Assembly: GCF_016920785.2 (NCBI RefSeq)
Contig: NW_024609857.1
Coordinates: 70,058,252-70,122,251 of the forward strand
Direction of reading: 5' to 3'
Length of the DNA stretch: 64,000 nucleotides
From: Ixodes scapularis
Lineage: Eukaryota; Arthropoda; Arachnida; Ixodida; Ixodidae
The translations under genes were made by a program, and so were the position numbers. Positions 31,979 through 42,655 of this stretch are shown piece by piece. Position 1 is the stretch's first letter. Every line of letters starts with the position of its first letter. The notes under the pieces were generated by a model. That model had not been told where the DNA came from. It did no database searches and saw only the letters and a program-made list of their open reading frames with translations.

Positions 31979-33027
31979 TGCTCGCATATTAGTACCAGGC
32001 TTATTCAACGTATTCTCTATGGCAGCAATGAGACTGGTCATAATTAGTCCTCCTGTGTTTTGTACATAAAACTGTTCCCTAGCATTTCATTTTTGCATTT
32101 CAACAACCAATTTCTTTCCTATCACCTTTATAGTGTGTAACGTGTCAATATTCCCTGTTTATTTGCATGTTTGCAGAGATATCAACCGCCCCCACCGCAG
32201 CTGAGGAGCCCCCTGTCCTCGGACTGCCCACACTTACGCGGCTGATTGCCACAACTGCTGCTCCCAGCTTCGATGCTTTTGTGGAGGAGATAAGGGCCAC
32301 CTTCTCTGCAGACGTCTGTGCGGTAATCGAGGAGAGGACGAGGGAACAGTCGCTATCTGAGGACTGGTTGCGCCAGAGGATAGGGATGGCAACAAGTACA
32401 GTCTGCCATTCCTTCAAAACAAGGGCAGCGAAGTGCGAGATAGAGCAAATGCCGCACAACATGGGGCCTTTGTTGAAGGCGGTCCTCCGCACGAGCACAT
32501 ACCAGTCTGCAGCAATGCAGCGCGGGATGAGCATGGAAGGCACTGCGCGAGACAAGTATGTCTCGGTTGTGAAGTCGAGGGGCCACACATGCACTGTGGA
32601 AGACAGGGGCCTATTGATTTGGAACGAGTTTCCTGTGATGGGCTGTAGCGTGGATGGGCTCGTTACTTTCACCTGCGCATGCTGCAAGGGTGAAAAGCGT
32701 ATTTTAGAAATCAAGTGCCTCAACACGGTGAAGAAAGCTTTCTCAAAGGACAAGCCGACGCCCCTGTTCTACACATAGGTTCAGGTCCAGATGGGGATAA
32801 CAAATATTCCAGTGTGTGACGTTTTCGTCTACAAGAGTCCAGAGGACTGGAGGGCACTTACCGTGCCATTTGATGCTGCACATTTCCTTAAATGTTCGGC
32901 TGCAGTGCACACCCTGTACGACAAGTACATTTTTGACACGCTGAAGAATCTGGCATGTTCATACTCGTGGTAGTGGGCCCCAAAAAGGGCCAGTGTGGTA
33001 ACATTAGATATGCATTTGAAGCCAGCA

Positions 33028-33033
33028 AATAAA
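33028..33033 (+). terminator. Polyadenylation signal of the nuclease gene
   Basis: AATAAA 55 bases after the final stop codon at 32971-32973. Confidence 0.6.
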
Positions 33034-33445
33034 CAAAAGGATGGCAACAAGCAAGTGCTAATACATTCATTTATTACAGTATGCATGACATCAAATTTGC
33101 AAAATTAAATTGGCATAGAAACTTATCTTACAAGGCTGTTGAATGGCTTGTGTGTCTAAATGCACGAGCTAGAAATATTGACTCATTTTTGTGCTTTGAC
33201 AACCTTTCTCCAATGTGGCGCAGGGGAAGAGTACCTTGAACGAAGTTAACAAGGAAATTCTTGGCTAGTGACAGTCTGTGACCGAACAATACTTTTTTCT
33301 TCCTACCCTGCTAAAGAGAACTCATTCTTCACAAATGACAGTGGGATGCCATGGTTGAACTGCCCATTAAGTGATCTACAGATTAACGGCAACGTTTAAA
33401 CAGGCAGCTAAAAGAAAACGCTATCGTGTCCTGTTCAGCAATGTA
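33034..33445. other. Convergent intergenic gap between the two transposon genes
   Basis: About 400 bases between the plus-strand poly-A signal and the minus-strand stop codon. No gene seen; presumably holds the 3' UTRs. Confidence 0.5.
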
Positions 33446-34640
33446 TTAACCTGTTAAAAATTTGTCGTTGCTGAACAAGGGCTTTGAGAGGTTCACGAGA
33501 CCTGCAATGATGACGACAACGTCATCGATTTGCGGAAGGAGGCCTGCGCTGAAATTGTCCCGAAGAATTCGAAACAACTTCATTCGCTGAATTGCACGCT
33601 CGACATGAACGCGTGCGGCTGCGATGCTTTGGTTGTTTGCGGAGTCAGATTTTCTCAGCTGTGTGTTTTTACGGAGAAATGGTGGACGAACCAACTTTAC
33701 CTTGTGTTCGCAACACAGCTCGTCAATTAAGAACCCTTTGTCGACCATTACGCTGTCGATGAAGGGCAGGCATTTCTCTAGAAGCCCACTCTCCTTTGTG
33801 ATATGCGTGTCGGAGGATCTGCCGCAGTATGCCGGACTCACATAGCTAATTAAGCCACCTGGCGTCTCGCACACAAGCACCTTTGCAGTGTGGGTTCCCT
33901 TGTAGTGACTGTAGGTAAGTAGTTGAGACTCCAGGTTTTTCGGCTTTTGCAGAGGAATCTCTGTACAGTCGAGCACCATGCGACAGTCCCTGTACTTGTT
34001 AAAGTACTTGGTCAGGGACTGGAGCACAGCCTCCTTTTCAGGCCAGAAAACGGCGTGCCTGAGCACTGCTGCTAGGACCGGTACCGACGCTCTAAATATG
34101 TTGGAAACTGTCGTCCTATGGACCCCAAACAGTACCCCAAGAAGGGAAAACGTCAGATTGTGGTACAGCTTCATCATTGTTAGCAGTACTGCGTCCTCGT
34201 TACTGATGCTGAAATCCTTCCTCTGGCTCAATAAGCGAGATTCCCCATACAGGTCGCAGATGTTATAGAATAGCTGAAAACAGGGTATGCAGGTCAGTGA
34301 TACGAGGGCCGGTTCATTCTTAACCCGTGCTATCCCGAGCACTTGATCTTTCTCAAGCTGTAGTGTGTCCACTTGACTTCCGACATCTTTCTTCAAGGTG
34401 TGAAGTTCAGCCTGAAGACCTGAAACATTAAAAAACAACTCTGGTATCAACTAGAATTAGGCTGACATGACTCACACTGGGCATGCAATGTTTGCTTTCT
34501 CCTCACCAATGGGATCTGCAGCATCGGCAGCCTGGTTGGGTAGTTCCTGCTCAATCAAACCCTCACTGGTGCTGGCTTCTTCAGAGTTCAGCCCTGCCAA
34601 TGTAACTGCTGCTGGCAGGTCATCCTTGGCTGTTAAATCC

Positions 34641-34671
<31 letters not shown>

Positions 34672-35480
34672 CCTAAAATTACAGCTCAGCACTGGAACTG
34701 AAATAGACACGACCATGTTTTATCTTCTGATGACTGCAAACAAAAAAAGTAAACAGGTATGCAGGAGCCAAATATTTAGAATCTGGTTATTTATCACACA
34801 GCATCCACTGATACCACGAATGTTCCCTACAAACGAGAGCACTCACGGCGAGGCTTGCATGTGTTCACACCTGCCCGCGGCTTCAGGGGCTGTCGCAGCT
34901 TCGGGGGCTTGTTCAGTGGCCGTAAAGGCAGATTCTGGGACGGCACGGTTCCTGGGGCGAGTGTCCTTTTTTTCCAGCCTGACGAGAAAAAAAGGAAGAA
35001 AATCAATCACGACGGAGCGTGAGCATGCGTCGATCTCGGCCGTCTGATCGCCAGCTTTGCTCAGTTCGCTCGCGTGACTTTGGGGCGTCGTGGCCCAGGA
35101 AAACTAACGAGTGTTAAGCACTTAGATACATGCATGCGTGATGTCACTCTCTGCGAAAACTTTTCGTGTTTGCAGCTTACGTGCAAAATGCAAGAGCGTC
35201 GATCTCTGACGGGTACCAACAAAATCCCCCCCTTTTTGTGGAGGTTCACTGAGATAACTGGAGAACACTTACCAAACATCTTCGCTCCAACCGCATACAC
35301 GAAGTCTTCATCTCTAAAGTGCTTACTGCACACTGTCGAGCTCTTGGAGTTTAATTTGCCCATTGTCAACTTCACAAGCCACTCCGTGCGCAGCTGCTTC
35401 TCCTTGGGGTAGATGTGAAAGCTGATGTTCGCGTCGGTCGCGTAACTGCGGCATTGCGGCACCGAACAGTACTTCACCAT
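33446..35480 (-). CDS. THAP/DDE_4 transposase of the ISL2EU-type element, four exons, intact
   Basis: Exons 35480-35273, 34978-34847, 34629-34507 and 34419-33446 join in phase 1 at each border (donors GTAAGT, GTGAGT, GTGAGG; AG acceptors). They give 478 aa with no stop. Residues 1-90 form a THAP C2CH zinc finger: C5, C10, W34, C51, H54, and the closing TVPS box at 80-83. A linker and a short coiled coil (about 155-180) follow, then an HTH (about 230-262, LTFSLLGVLFGVHRTTVSN) and a DDE_4 catalytic core with D305 (VLDCTEI), D381 (MVDKGF) and E428 (HVERAIQRMK). THAP would bind the element ends and the DDE core would cut and join. Start chosen at MVKYCS, the usual THAP start. Complete and possibly active. 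Confidence 0.88.
34646..34671. repeat. A-run in transposase intron 2
   Basis: About 26 consecutive A's between exons 2 and 3 of the transposase gene. It follows directly on the exon 3 acceptor region, where it is a T-run on the minus strand that can serve as polypyrimidine tract. Confidence 0.7.
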
Positions 35481-35618
35481 TGCTTCCTCAGCACGACGGC
35501 TGCCGAAGCCGATCCACGCGTGAACTAATCGGGCTCCAAACACAGAAAAAAACACGAAAATAACGACCGAACGGTTCCCCAATACCCCGACCAAAGCAAG
35601 GCAGAATAACCGTCCTTA

Positions 35619-35644
35619 TCACGTGATCCCCTATCCTACGTCAC
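35619..35644 (-). repeat. Right terminal inverted repeat of the ISL2EU-type element
   Basis: Perfect reverse complement of 25604-25629. Confidence 0.85.
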
Positions 35645-35879
35645 CGTCGAGCGATCGCAGCGCTCCAATCGGTCCCGCTCGGGGCCACATGAAAAGGCAG
35701 AGAACTTTCGAAGGGAAGGAGGTACGACAGATGTTCCGCCTCATCATTCGCTGAGTTGATTTTCTAAATCGCAATGACTGTCTCTTTGAGAGTTTTGCGG
35801 GTAAGTAGAAGCGCAGGCGTTTCTTAGGGTGCGTGCTGTTCACAAATCTGTATTCGGAAGCAGTCCAGGAAAATACACA

Positions 35880-36660
35880 AAAGTGTATCAAATGGCACTG
35901 GCATCGCGACAAGTTACGAGAAAAAGGCAGAGACTAGTGCCAGAGACCTGTGCAAGACGCTCTCTGTACATGGCATCAACCTGCGGACGTACTGAGCCTG
36001 ACGCAGACTACGGTCCGCAAGCACAGCAGCCAGACATGGAACCATAACGATTCCAGCAGAGTTGCCAGGCATTTCATGGGTTACTTCATCTCTCAGAGGA
36101 CGGTAGGTCGGAAGTGGAACAGGCAACTCGTGGACAAGCATCTCGTGGACAGACACCATGCCCAAGGTGGAAGGGTGGAAAAAAAAAACCGGCTAACTGC
36201 TTCATCTTTCGGGTCTGTTTGTAGGATGAGGTTAAGGACAAGTTGTGCAGGGACGCTTGAACGTCTTTTCTTCAAAGAATTCAATTCTCCGGCAATGCAG
36301 TAGGGCAGGAAGCAAGCCCTGATGGGCTTTTGCAGGATGATACATTGGCTGAAGTTAAGTCATGTTTTACAGCTAGGGGCCTCACCATGAAAGATGGAGT
36401 CTCACAGAAGTGGATAAAATTCCTAAGTGAAAACGATGGGGTGTGAGTCTCAGGAGAACTCACCATCACTGCTACAAGTTCAGGGGCAGCTCCAGATTGC
36501 GCGGCGCGAGTTCTGCCTCTTTGTCGTGTAGACAGGAAGCGACATCCACACTGAGAAAGTCAGTAGAGATCATGAAGTCTTGGGAAAGCAAGATGCTTCC
36601 TGAACTCTCTAAGTTATATCATTCTTGTCTGCTTCCTGAATTGGTTGACCCCCCCCCCCC
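35880..36660 (+). pseudogene. Second, decayed YqaJ nuclease gene
   Basis: Plus-strand pieces in changing frames follow the YqaJ domain order: DYGPQAQQPDMEP near 36005; NRLTASSFGSVCRM and FKEFNSPAMQ (36190-36300) with TAG where the family has Tyr of YGRE; SPDGLLQDDTLAEVKS near 36320-36360 (Asp and Glu-x-Lys of the active site); then VQGQLQIARREFC near 36485 and SCLLPELVD near 36630 before a C-run. It differs from the SWIM/YqaJ gene to its left, so it is another family. At least two stops and two frame changes. Confidence 0.7.
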
Positions 36661-38188
36661 CCCCCCCCCCAAGCCGCAGCATGCCCATCAGGGACCAAGA
36701 CAATATTCCCTTTGCAATTGAAAAGAAAGCCGAAGAGGAATTGAAAACGCAGAAGGTTTAGTTGCGGAGCACTTCTCCACTTAGCCTTCTGCGCCCCTCT
36801 TTCATCTGTTATTTGATTTGAACAGGCATGGGAACGAAACAGTCCTTGCATATGTGTGTTCTCTCCATTCAACAGCTGCTTCGTTTGTTGATAGCGTCCA
36901 AGGTAAGGTTGCCTTCATCTTCATCACCTTATTCGATTTGACACGCCGCATTTTAGAATCTTGCCATTTACTGTGTTGTAAGGGCATGATCTCTTGCAAC
37001 TAAATGGTACCACCTCTACTCTTTGGCATCATGGTACTCTCAATGTTTGAAGGTATGTATTTTATGTTTCGTATTCTGCTGGAGCGAATGTATCATTGCT
37101 TTCTTTTTCCTTTTTGCATATTTACGGTGATTCGGTTCCAGCATGGCTGCCTCTGCTGTATCCAATCTTCAGCACATCCTGAGGTGAAAATGAAATAAAT
37201 GTCGACGAAAACACGATGTGCGTCAAACTATTTTGAATGTTCGCTTTGAACCTCAACCCTATTTTTTACAATCAAGCCCAGAACTGATGATGTGCATCAT
37301 TGTTTTCTTGTTAGACCCTAGTCGGAGTGAATTCCAAACAAACACAGATCTCACCGTGGTGCTTATGGCAATCGGTGCAGGTCAACAGGTAACTTCACTT
37401 TGTTTTGTGCACGATCCTGTCAGTTTGACTTAAATGGCTAGAAGTTACTCTATACTTTTGATATTACCAGCTAAACCCAAGCCATGAACCAACTTGTTCA
37501 GCTTCAGCCTGTTACTATGTGCAAATTTTTACTAAATGCTATAGTACTCAGCCTATTTTTGTAGCTTCGCGCGGGCTTACGCTGCGGATGGGCGAAGGGC
37601 GCTACAGCCGGAACAATCAAAGCTATCTTTAGTGTTCGCACACCCGTGAGCGATATGAAGGTGAACAGCCCTCCTCTTCTTTTTGACGCTTCTGCAAGTT
37701 TTGGAACAAGCTTTGTTCCAGAAGAGGGCTAGAACGCAAAATTCAGACCCTTGACCACGTACCACTTGAGACGTACGTTAAGAATTAATATAGCTTTAGG
37801 GATCCGTAAAACAGGCAAGGAACCAGGTAAGGTGTTCACCTTCATATTGCCGGTGGGTGTACTTTTTTATTTGGCTTCCCTACCCACGAGGCTAGTATAT
37901 GCCATATTTGTTTCTCGTTCCAGGTATAAGGTTGAGCCGAGTGGGTGGACTATCTGATCAAAGGTGCATGATGTTGAGATCTGCAAGTTTATAATCAACA
38001 AAACATCCAAGCAATCTCTTTACTCGCAAAACTGTTTTGTTAGAGCCGTATTCCGCTAGAGCGACAAACACCGCATTTTCTTCGACGACACTGGTAAATA
38101 TTGTTTTGCTGATCCTATCTCGCTGCACCTGTCCGGACTCGCCACACAGCGCCGGAGCTGCCTCGGTCGACCGCAGCGACTGACGCGC
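36660..38188. other. Intergenic stretch, nothing recognised
   Basis: C-run at 36650-36670. Several short frames, none with domain content; no RNA gene seen. Confidence 0.35.
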
Positions 38189-38191
38189 TAA

Positions 38192-39469
38192 TGGCGCGTT
38201 CACATTGGAAGCGGATCCGCAAACGCGAAGCGGATCCGTGCGTTCTCAACCGCAAAGCGACTGAGATCGAGCGGTTGGAGCGCGTTTTTGCCAACCGCTT
38301 CGGGACCGATTTCTCCCAAGCGCTTTCACGAATCGCAAAGCGGCAACCAATCGCAACGCGACGCTGACTTGACGTCAGTGACTTTCAAAACAAGATGGTA
38401 CTTGTCGCTGGTGAGGCGTCTAAGGTGCTGTAGTCCTAGCGTTGGAGCAGACGAATCAACGGAGAAGCCTGATGTTCACATCCGTCACTTGAAACCGCCG
38501 GGAAAAGAATTGACTCGTAACCTTAGCGGGCTTCGCACCGGTGATTTAATTCGGGTAAGAGTTTGTTTATTATTACGGATGCCACAGCCTGAAGCTCGCT
38601 GCCTTGCTAGTCTCTGTCCGTAGAACGTCGGAATTCGCCCCTGATCGACCGAAATGTCAGCTTTTGTACCCACTAAGATATTCGCGTGAACTATTGAAAT
38701 CTTTCGACAGCATGGTGCATGACCAACACGAAGGACGATAGAGATGTCGTGAGCCTGATTGCGTAGCCAACGCAGTTCCGCGGAGCGAGCAGGGTACCTT
38801 CGCTAGCTTGACCCGTGACGAGTACTACTAACAAAAGAAATAAAGGGAACACACTCAAGAAATAAAGTGTGCGTACCAGGAGATGCAGACGTAATCCATA
38901 CGGCGTTTGTTCGAGCTTAATGTCAAACAAACAGAAGACTCGATCAACGTGAGAGTGACGTGAGGAGAGTCCGCCACCAACGAAGTAACGACCGGCTAGC
39001 ACCGAACACATTCCCCCGCACCCCGGCCCACCGCACCGTTCGCAACTTCGAGAATGATAAGAGCGAACAGCGAGGGAGGGCACTGGCCCTCTATCCCGAA
39101 AACCTGGTCAGCTATTCATGTGGGAAGGGTCCACTTCAAAGAAAAGTCGGGGGCATCTTGTTCTGAGTCAGCAAGGCGCGCCTAGCTGGGCTTTGTTTGT
39201 GGGCGACGTCGAGGGAAGCACAGGCGAATTTTGCGGGTCCATGTATCTTCTTTCGCTGCTGAACTCGTGATGCGTGCGTGCGAACATCCCGGAAAAAAAT
39301 CTTCAAAGGGCCAAAATGGCACAATTTTGGCTTTGGATCTTGAATTAAAGTGGATTTTGGATTTTAAAACAGAGTTGCCAAACGCAACTCTCAAAAGATC
39401 ACGCGTGATAGCCGAGAAACCGCCAACCGCCTCTCGCACACCGCCAACCGCGCCTCTGGGTTTGTCTGA
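38192..39469 (+). mobile_element. Harbinger-like element E1, right end missing
   Basis: Starts TGGCGCGTTCACATTGGAAG right after TAA (38189-38191). The body is collinear with E2 and E3, including a short AACAAGATGG start and an AATTGACTCG block. It ends in CCGCCAACCGCCTCTCGC-like sequence without the terminal repeat and joins directly to the left end of E2. No transposase frame. Confidence 0.75.
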
Positions 39470-41278
39470 TGGCGCGTACACGCTGGAAGCGGATCCGCGT
39501 TCGCGAAGCGGATCCGCGCGTTCTCAACCGCAAAGCGGCTAGGATCGAGCGGTTGGAGCGCGTTTTTGCCCAACCGCTTCGGGACCGATTTCTCCCAACC
39601 GCTTTGACGAACCGGAAAGCGGCAACCAATCACAACGCGACGCTGACGTGACGTCAGTGACTTTCCAAACAAGATGGCACGTGTCGCTGGTGAGGCGTCG
39701 AAGGCGCTGTAGTCCTAGCGCTGTAGCCTTAGCTTTCGACAAATCAACGGAGAAACTTGATGTTGACGTCCGTCACTTGAATCCGCCGCGATAAGAATTG
39801 ACTCGGTAATTTTAACGGGCTTCGCACCGGTGATTTGGTTCGGGAAGGAGTTTGTTGATTATTCCGGGTGCCACAGCCCAAGCTTGCTGCCTTGTTAATC
39901 TCTGCCTGTAGAACGGCGGAGCCCGCCCCTGATCGACCGAATCGTCAGCATTTCTACCAACTAGGATAGTCGCGTGAACTATTGAAAGCTTTCGCCACCG
40001 TGCATGACCACCACGAAGGCCGACAGAGACGTCGTGAGCTTGATTGCGTAGCCAAAACACTACCGCGGAGGGTGCAGGGTACCGCTAGCTCGACCTGTAA
40101 CGTTTACTACTAATAAAATAAATTAAGGGAACCTACTCAAGGAATAAAGTGTACGTACCAGACAATGCAGAGGTAATCCATACGGCGTTTATTTGAGCTT
40201 AATGTCAAACAAACAGTAGACTCGATCGACGAGCGAGTGACGAGAGGAGAGTCCGCCACCAACGAAGCCACGACCGACTATAGTCAGTTACAGGTTAAGA
40301 AGGTAGCGGCAAATGCCCCTCAAAGGGAATCAGATATCCCTCCGCCACCTCCGCATCCAATAGCGTCCCACCGTTTCCTTGACGTCGCGGCCAACGCGCG
40401 AGGAGGGTTTTGCCCTTCTGTACATATTTGCTTTATCTTTCGACTTTGACTTAGCATTGTGGAAGCCACGAGAGGGAGATTAGAGTTCTCCCCCACCGAC
40501 GGAAACAAATACGACCTTCGGGGATTAGCTTCCCCTCCGATGGATACAAAGGCTGCTTTCAGGGGCTCGGTTCCCTCTCCGATGAATACAAAGGTCGCTT
40601 TCTTAAAAAGTGGGATCGGAGACAAGTGGGAATCCATTGAAGCGGAACAAGGAGCGTTTCCAGTGAACTCTTCTTTCGAGTGCGGAGAGATTTGAAACGG
40701 GCGCATCACACTTGTGGGAGGAGCTTCTCCTACCTTCTTGACTTGTAACCGACTATAGCACCGAACACATTCCCCCGCACCACGGTTCACCCCACCGCTC
40801 ACAACTTTGAAAATGATAAGAGCGAACAACAACGAGGGGTAAAAACTGGCCCTCTATCCCGAAAAAAAGGCCAGCTATTCATGCGGGAAGGGTCCACTTC
40901 GAAGAAAAGGTCGGGGGCATCCTGTTCTGAGTCAGCAAGGCGCGCCTAGCTGGGCTTTGCTTGTGGGCGAAGTCGAGGGAATCACAGGCGAGTTTGGCGG
41001 GTCCATTCTTCTTTTTTCGCTCCTTGAACTCGGGATGCGCGCGAACATCTCGAAGAAAAATATTCCGAGTGCCGAAATAGGAAAACTTTGGCTTTGGATC
41101 TTGAATTAAAGTGGATTTTGGATTGTAAAACAGGGTTGCCAAACGCAAGTCTCAAAAGATCACGCGTGACCGCCGAGAAACCGCCAACCGCCTCTCGGTG
41201 TGTCTGAACGGGGTCGCTCGCGAACCGCATTCGCGCCCGCTTCGCGAACGCGGATCCGCTTCCAGTGTGAATGCGCCA
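39470..41278 (+). mobile_element. Harbinger-like element E2 with a nested MITE
   Basis: Left end TGGCGCGTACACGCTGGAAG; right end, read inward, TGGCGCATTCACACTGGAAG. TAA follows at 41279-41281. Longer than E3 because of a 470-base insert at 40283-40753. Inverted ends plus TAA are the PIF/Harbinger signature. Confidence 0.8.
40283..40753. mobile_element. MITE nested in E2
   Basis: Absent from E1 and E3 at the same place. Inverted ends GTCAGTTACAGGTTAAGAAG and GTCGGTTACAAGTCAAGAAG (read inward) are flanked by TATA or TA on both sides (40279-40282 and 40754-40757). No coding content. Confidence 0.75.
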
Positions 41279-41281
41279 TAA

Positions 41282-42581
41282 TGGCGCGTTCACACTGGAA
41301 GCGGATCCGTGTTCGCGAAGCGGATCCGCGCGTTCTCAACCGCAAAGCGGCTGGGATCGAGCGGTTGGAGCGCGTTTTTGCCAACCGCTTCGGGACCGAT
41401 TTCTCCCAACCGCTTTCACGAACAGCAAAGTGGCAACCAATCACAACGCGACGCTGACGTGACGTCAGTGACTTTCGAAACAAGATGGCACCTGTCGCTG
41501 GTGAGGCGTCCAAGGCGATGTAGTCCTAGCGCTGTAGTCTTAGCTTTCGACAACTCTACGGAGAAACTTGATGTTCACATCCGTCACTTGAATCCGCCGC
41601 GAAAAGAATTGACTCGGTAATTTTAACGGGCTTCGCACCGGTGATTTGGTTCGGGTAAGAGTTTGTTTATTATTCCGGGTGCCACAGCCCAAGCTCGCTA
41701 CCTTGTTGATCTCTGCCTGTAGAACGTCGGAACCCGCCCCTGATCGACCGAAACGTCAGCCTTATAGTCGCGTGAACTATTGAAAGCTTTCGACACCGTG
41801 CATGACCACCACGAAGGCCGGTAGGGACGTCGTGAGCTTGATTGCGTAGCCAACGCACTACCGCGGAGGGGGCAGGGTACCTGCGCCAGCTCGACCTGTA
41901 ACGTTTACTACTAATAAAATAAATAAAGGGAACCTACTCAAGGAATAAAGTGTACGTACCAGACAATGCAGAGGTAATCCATACGGCGTTTATTTGAGCT
42001 TAATGTCAAACAAACAGTAGACTCGATCGACGAGAGAGTGACGAGAGGAGAGTCCGCCACCAACGAAGCCACGACCGGCTAGCACCGAACACATTCCCCC
42101 GCACCACGGTCCACCCCACCGCTCACAACTTCGAAAATGATAAGAGCGAACAACGAAGGGGGAAACTGGCCCTCTATCCCGCGAACAAGGTCAGCTATTC
42201 ATGCGGGAAGGGTCAACTTCGAAGAAAAGGGCGGGAGCATCCTGTTCTGAGTCAGCAAGGCGCGCCTAGCTGGGCTTTGCTTGTGGGCGAAGTCGAGGGA
42301 ATCACAGGCGAGTTCGGCGGGTCCATGCTTTTTTTTTTTTTTTCCCCTGCTAGAATTCGTGATGCGCGCGAACACCCCGAAGAAAAATATTCCGAGTGCC
42401 AAAAAAGCAAAACTTTGGCTTTGGATTGTTAAACAGGGTTGCAAAACGTAAGTCTCACAAGATCACGCGTGATCGCCGAGAAACCGCCAACCGCCTCTCG
42501 GTGTGTCTGAACGGGGTCGCTCGCAAACCGCATACGCGACCGCTTCGCGAACGCGGATCCGCTTCCAGTGTGAATGCGCCA
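41282..42581 (+). mobile_element. Harbinger-like element E3
   Basis: TGGCGCGTTCACACTGGAAG on the left and the matching inverted end on the right, with TAA on both sides (41279-41281, 42582-42584). About 1.3 kb, collinear with E1 and E2. It carries the common short reading start ATGGCACCTGTCGCTGG, which ends after about a dozen codons. Confidence 0.8.
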
Positions 42582-42584
42582 TAA

Positions 42585-42655
42585 ACGGGGTCACTCGCGA
42601 ACCGCATCCGCAACTGCTTCGCGAACGCGGATCCGCTTCCTGTGGGAATACGCCA
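42585..42655 (+). mobile_element. Extra Harbinger-like right terminal repeat
   Basis: A second, diverged copy of the right end (CGGATCCGCTTCCTGTGGGA then ATACGCCA) directly follows the E3 right end, so the array ends in a lone terminus. Confidence 0.65.

Larger units (their letters stand above)
25904..32973 (+). pseudogene. SWIM zinc finger/YqaJ nuclease gene of the transposon, five exons, two nonsense codons
   Basis: Exons 25904-25937, 26006-26258, 28090-28261, 30268-30379 and 32177-32973 have GT/AG borders and matching phases. They total 1368 bases, 456 codons. SWIM finger: CSC at the end of exon 2 and YKCKHVVAML in exon 3. YqaJ domain in exon 5: MSMEGTARDKY, then VMGCSVDGLV (catalytic Asp), RILEIKCLN (Glu-x-Lys) and VQVQM. 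YqaJ is a lambda-exonuclease-like nuclease fold. Lesions: TAA at 26251-26253, within the SWIM motif where Lys or Gln is expected, and TAG at 32776-32778, where the family has Gln in the Y-T-Q-V-Q motif. The frame otherwise stays open. The exon 4 donor (G|GTTGGT) is weak. AATAAA at 33028 ends the gene. Confidence 0.8.
25604..35644. mobile_element. ISL2EU-type DNA transposon, ~10 kb, two convergent genes
   Basis: The two ends carry a perfect 26-bp inverted repeat that starts GTGACGTAGGATAGGGGATC. CGTC occurs directly outside on both sides (25600-25603 and 35645-35648), a possible target duplication. Inside are a plus-strand SWIM/YqaJ nuclease gene starting 300 bases from the left end and a minus-strand THAP/DDE_4 transposase gene starting 165 bases from the right end. 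They converge at about 33.0-33.4 kb. A DDE transposase paired with a YqaJ nuclease is the described hallmark of ISL2EU transposons. A LINE tail, repeat R copy B and a mariner are nested in its introns. Confidence 0.82.

Noticed and set aside
33530..34268. Plus-strand frames at 33.5-34.3 kb
   Set aside because: Antisense shadows of transposase exon 4.
40320..40832. 170-codon minus-strand frame as a gene
   Set aside because: It falls mostly inside the MITE in E2 and lacks domain-like features.
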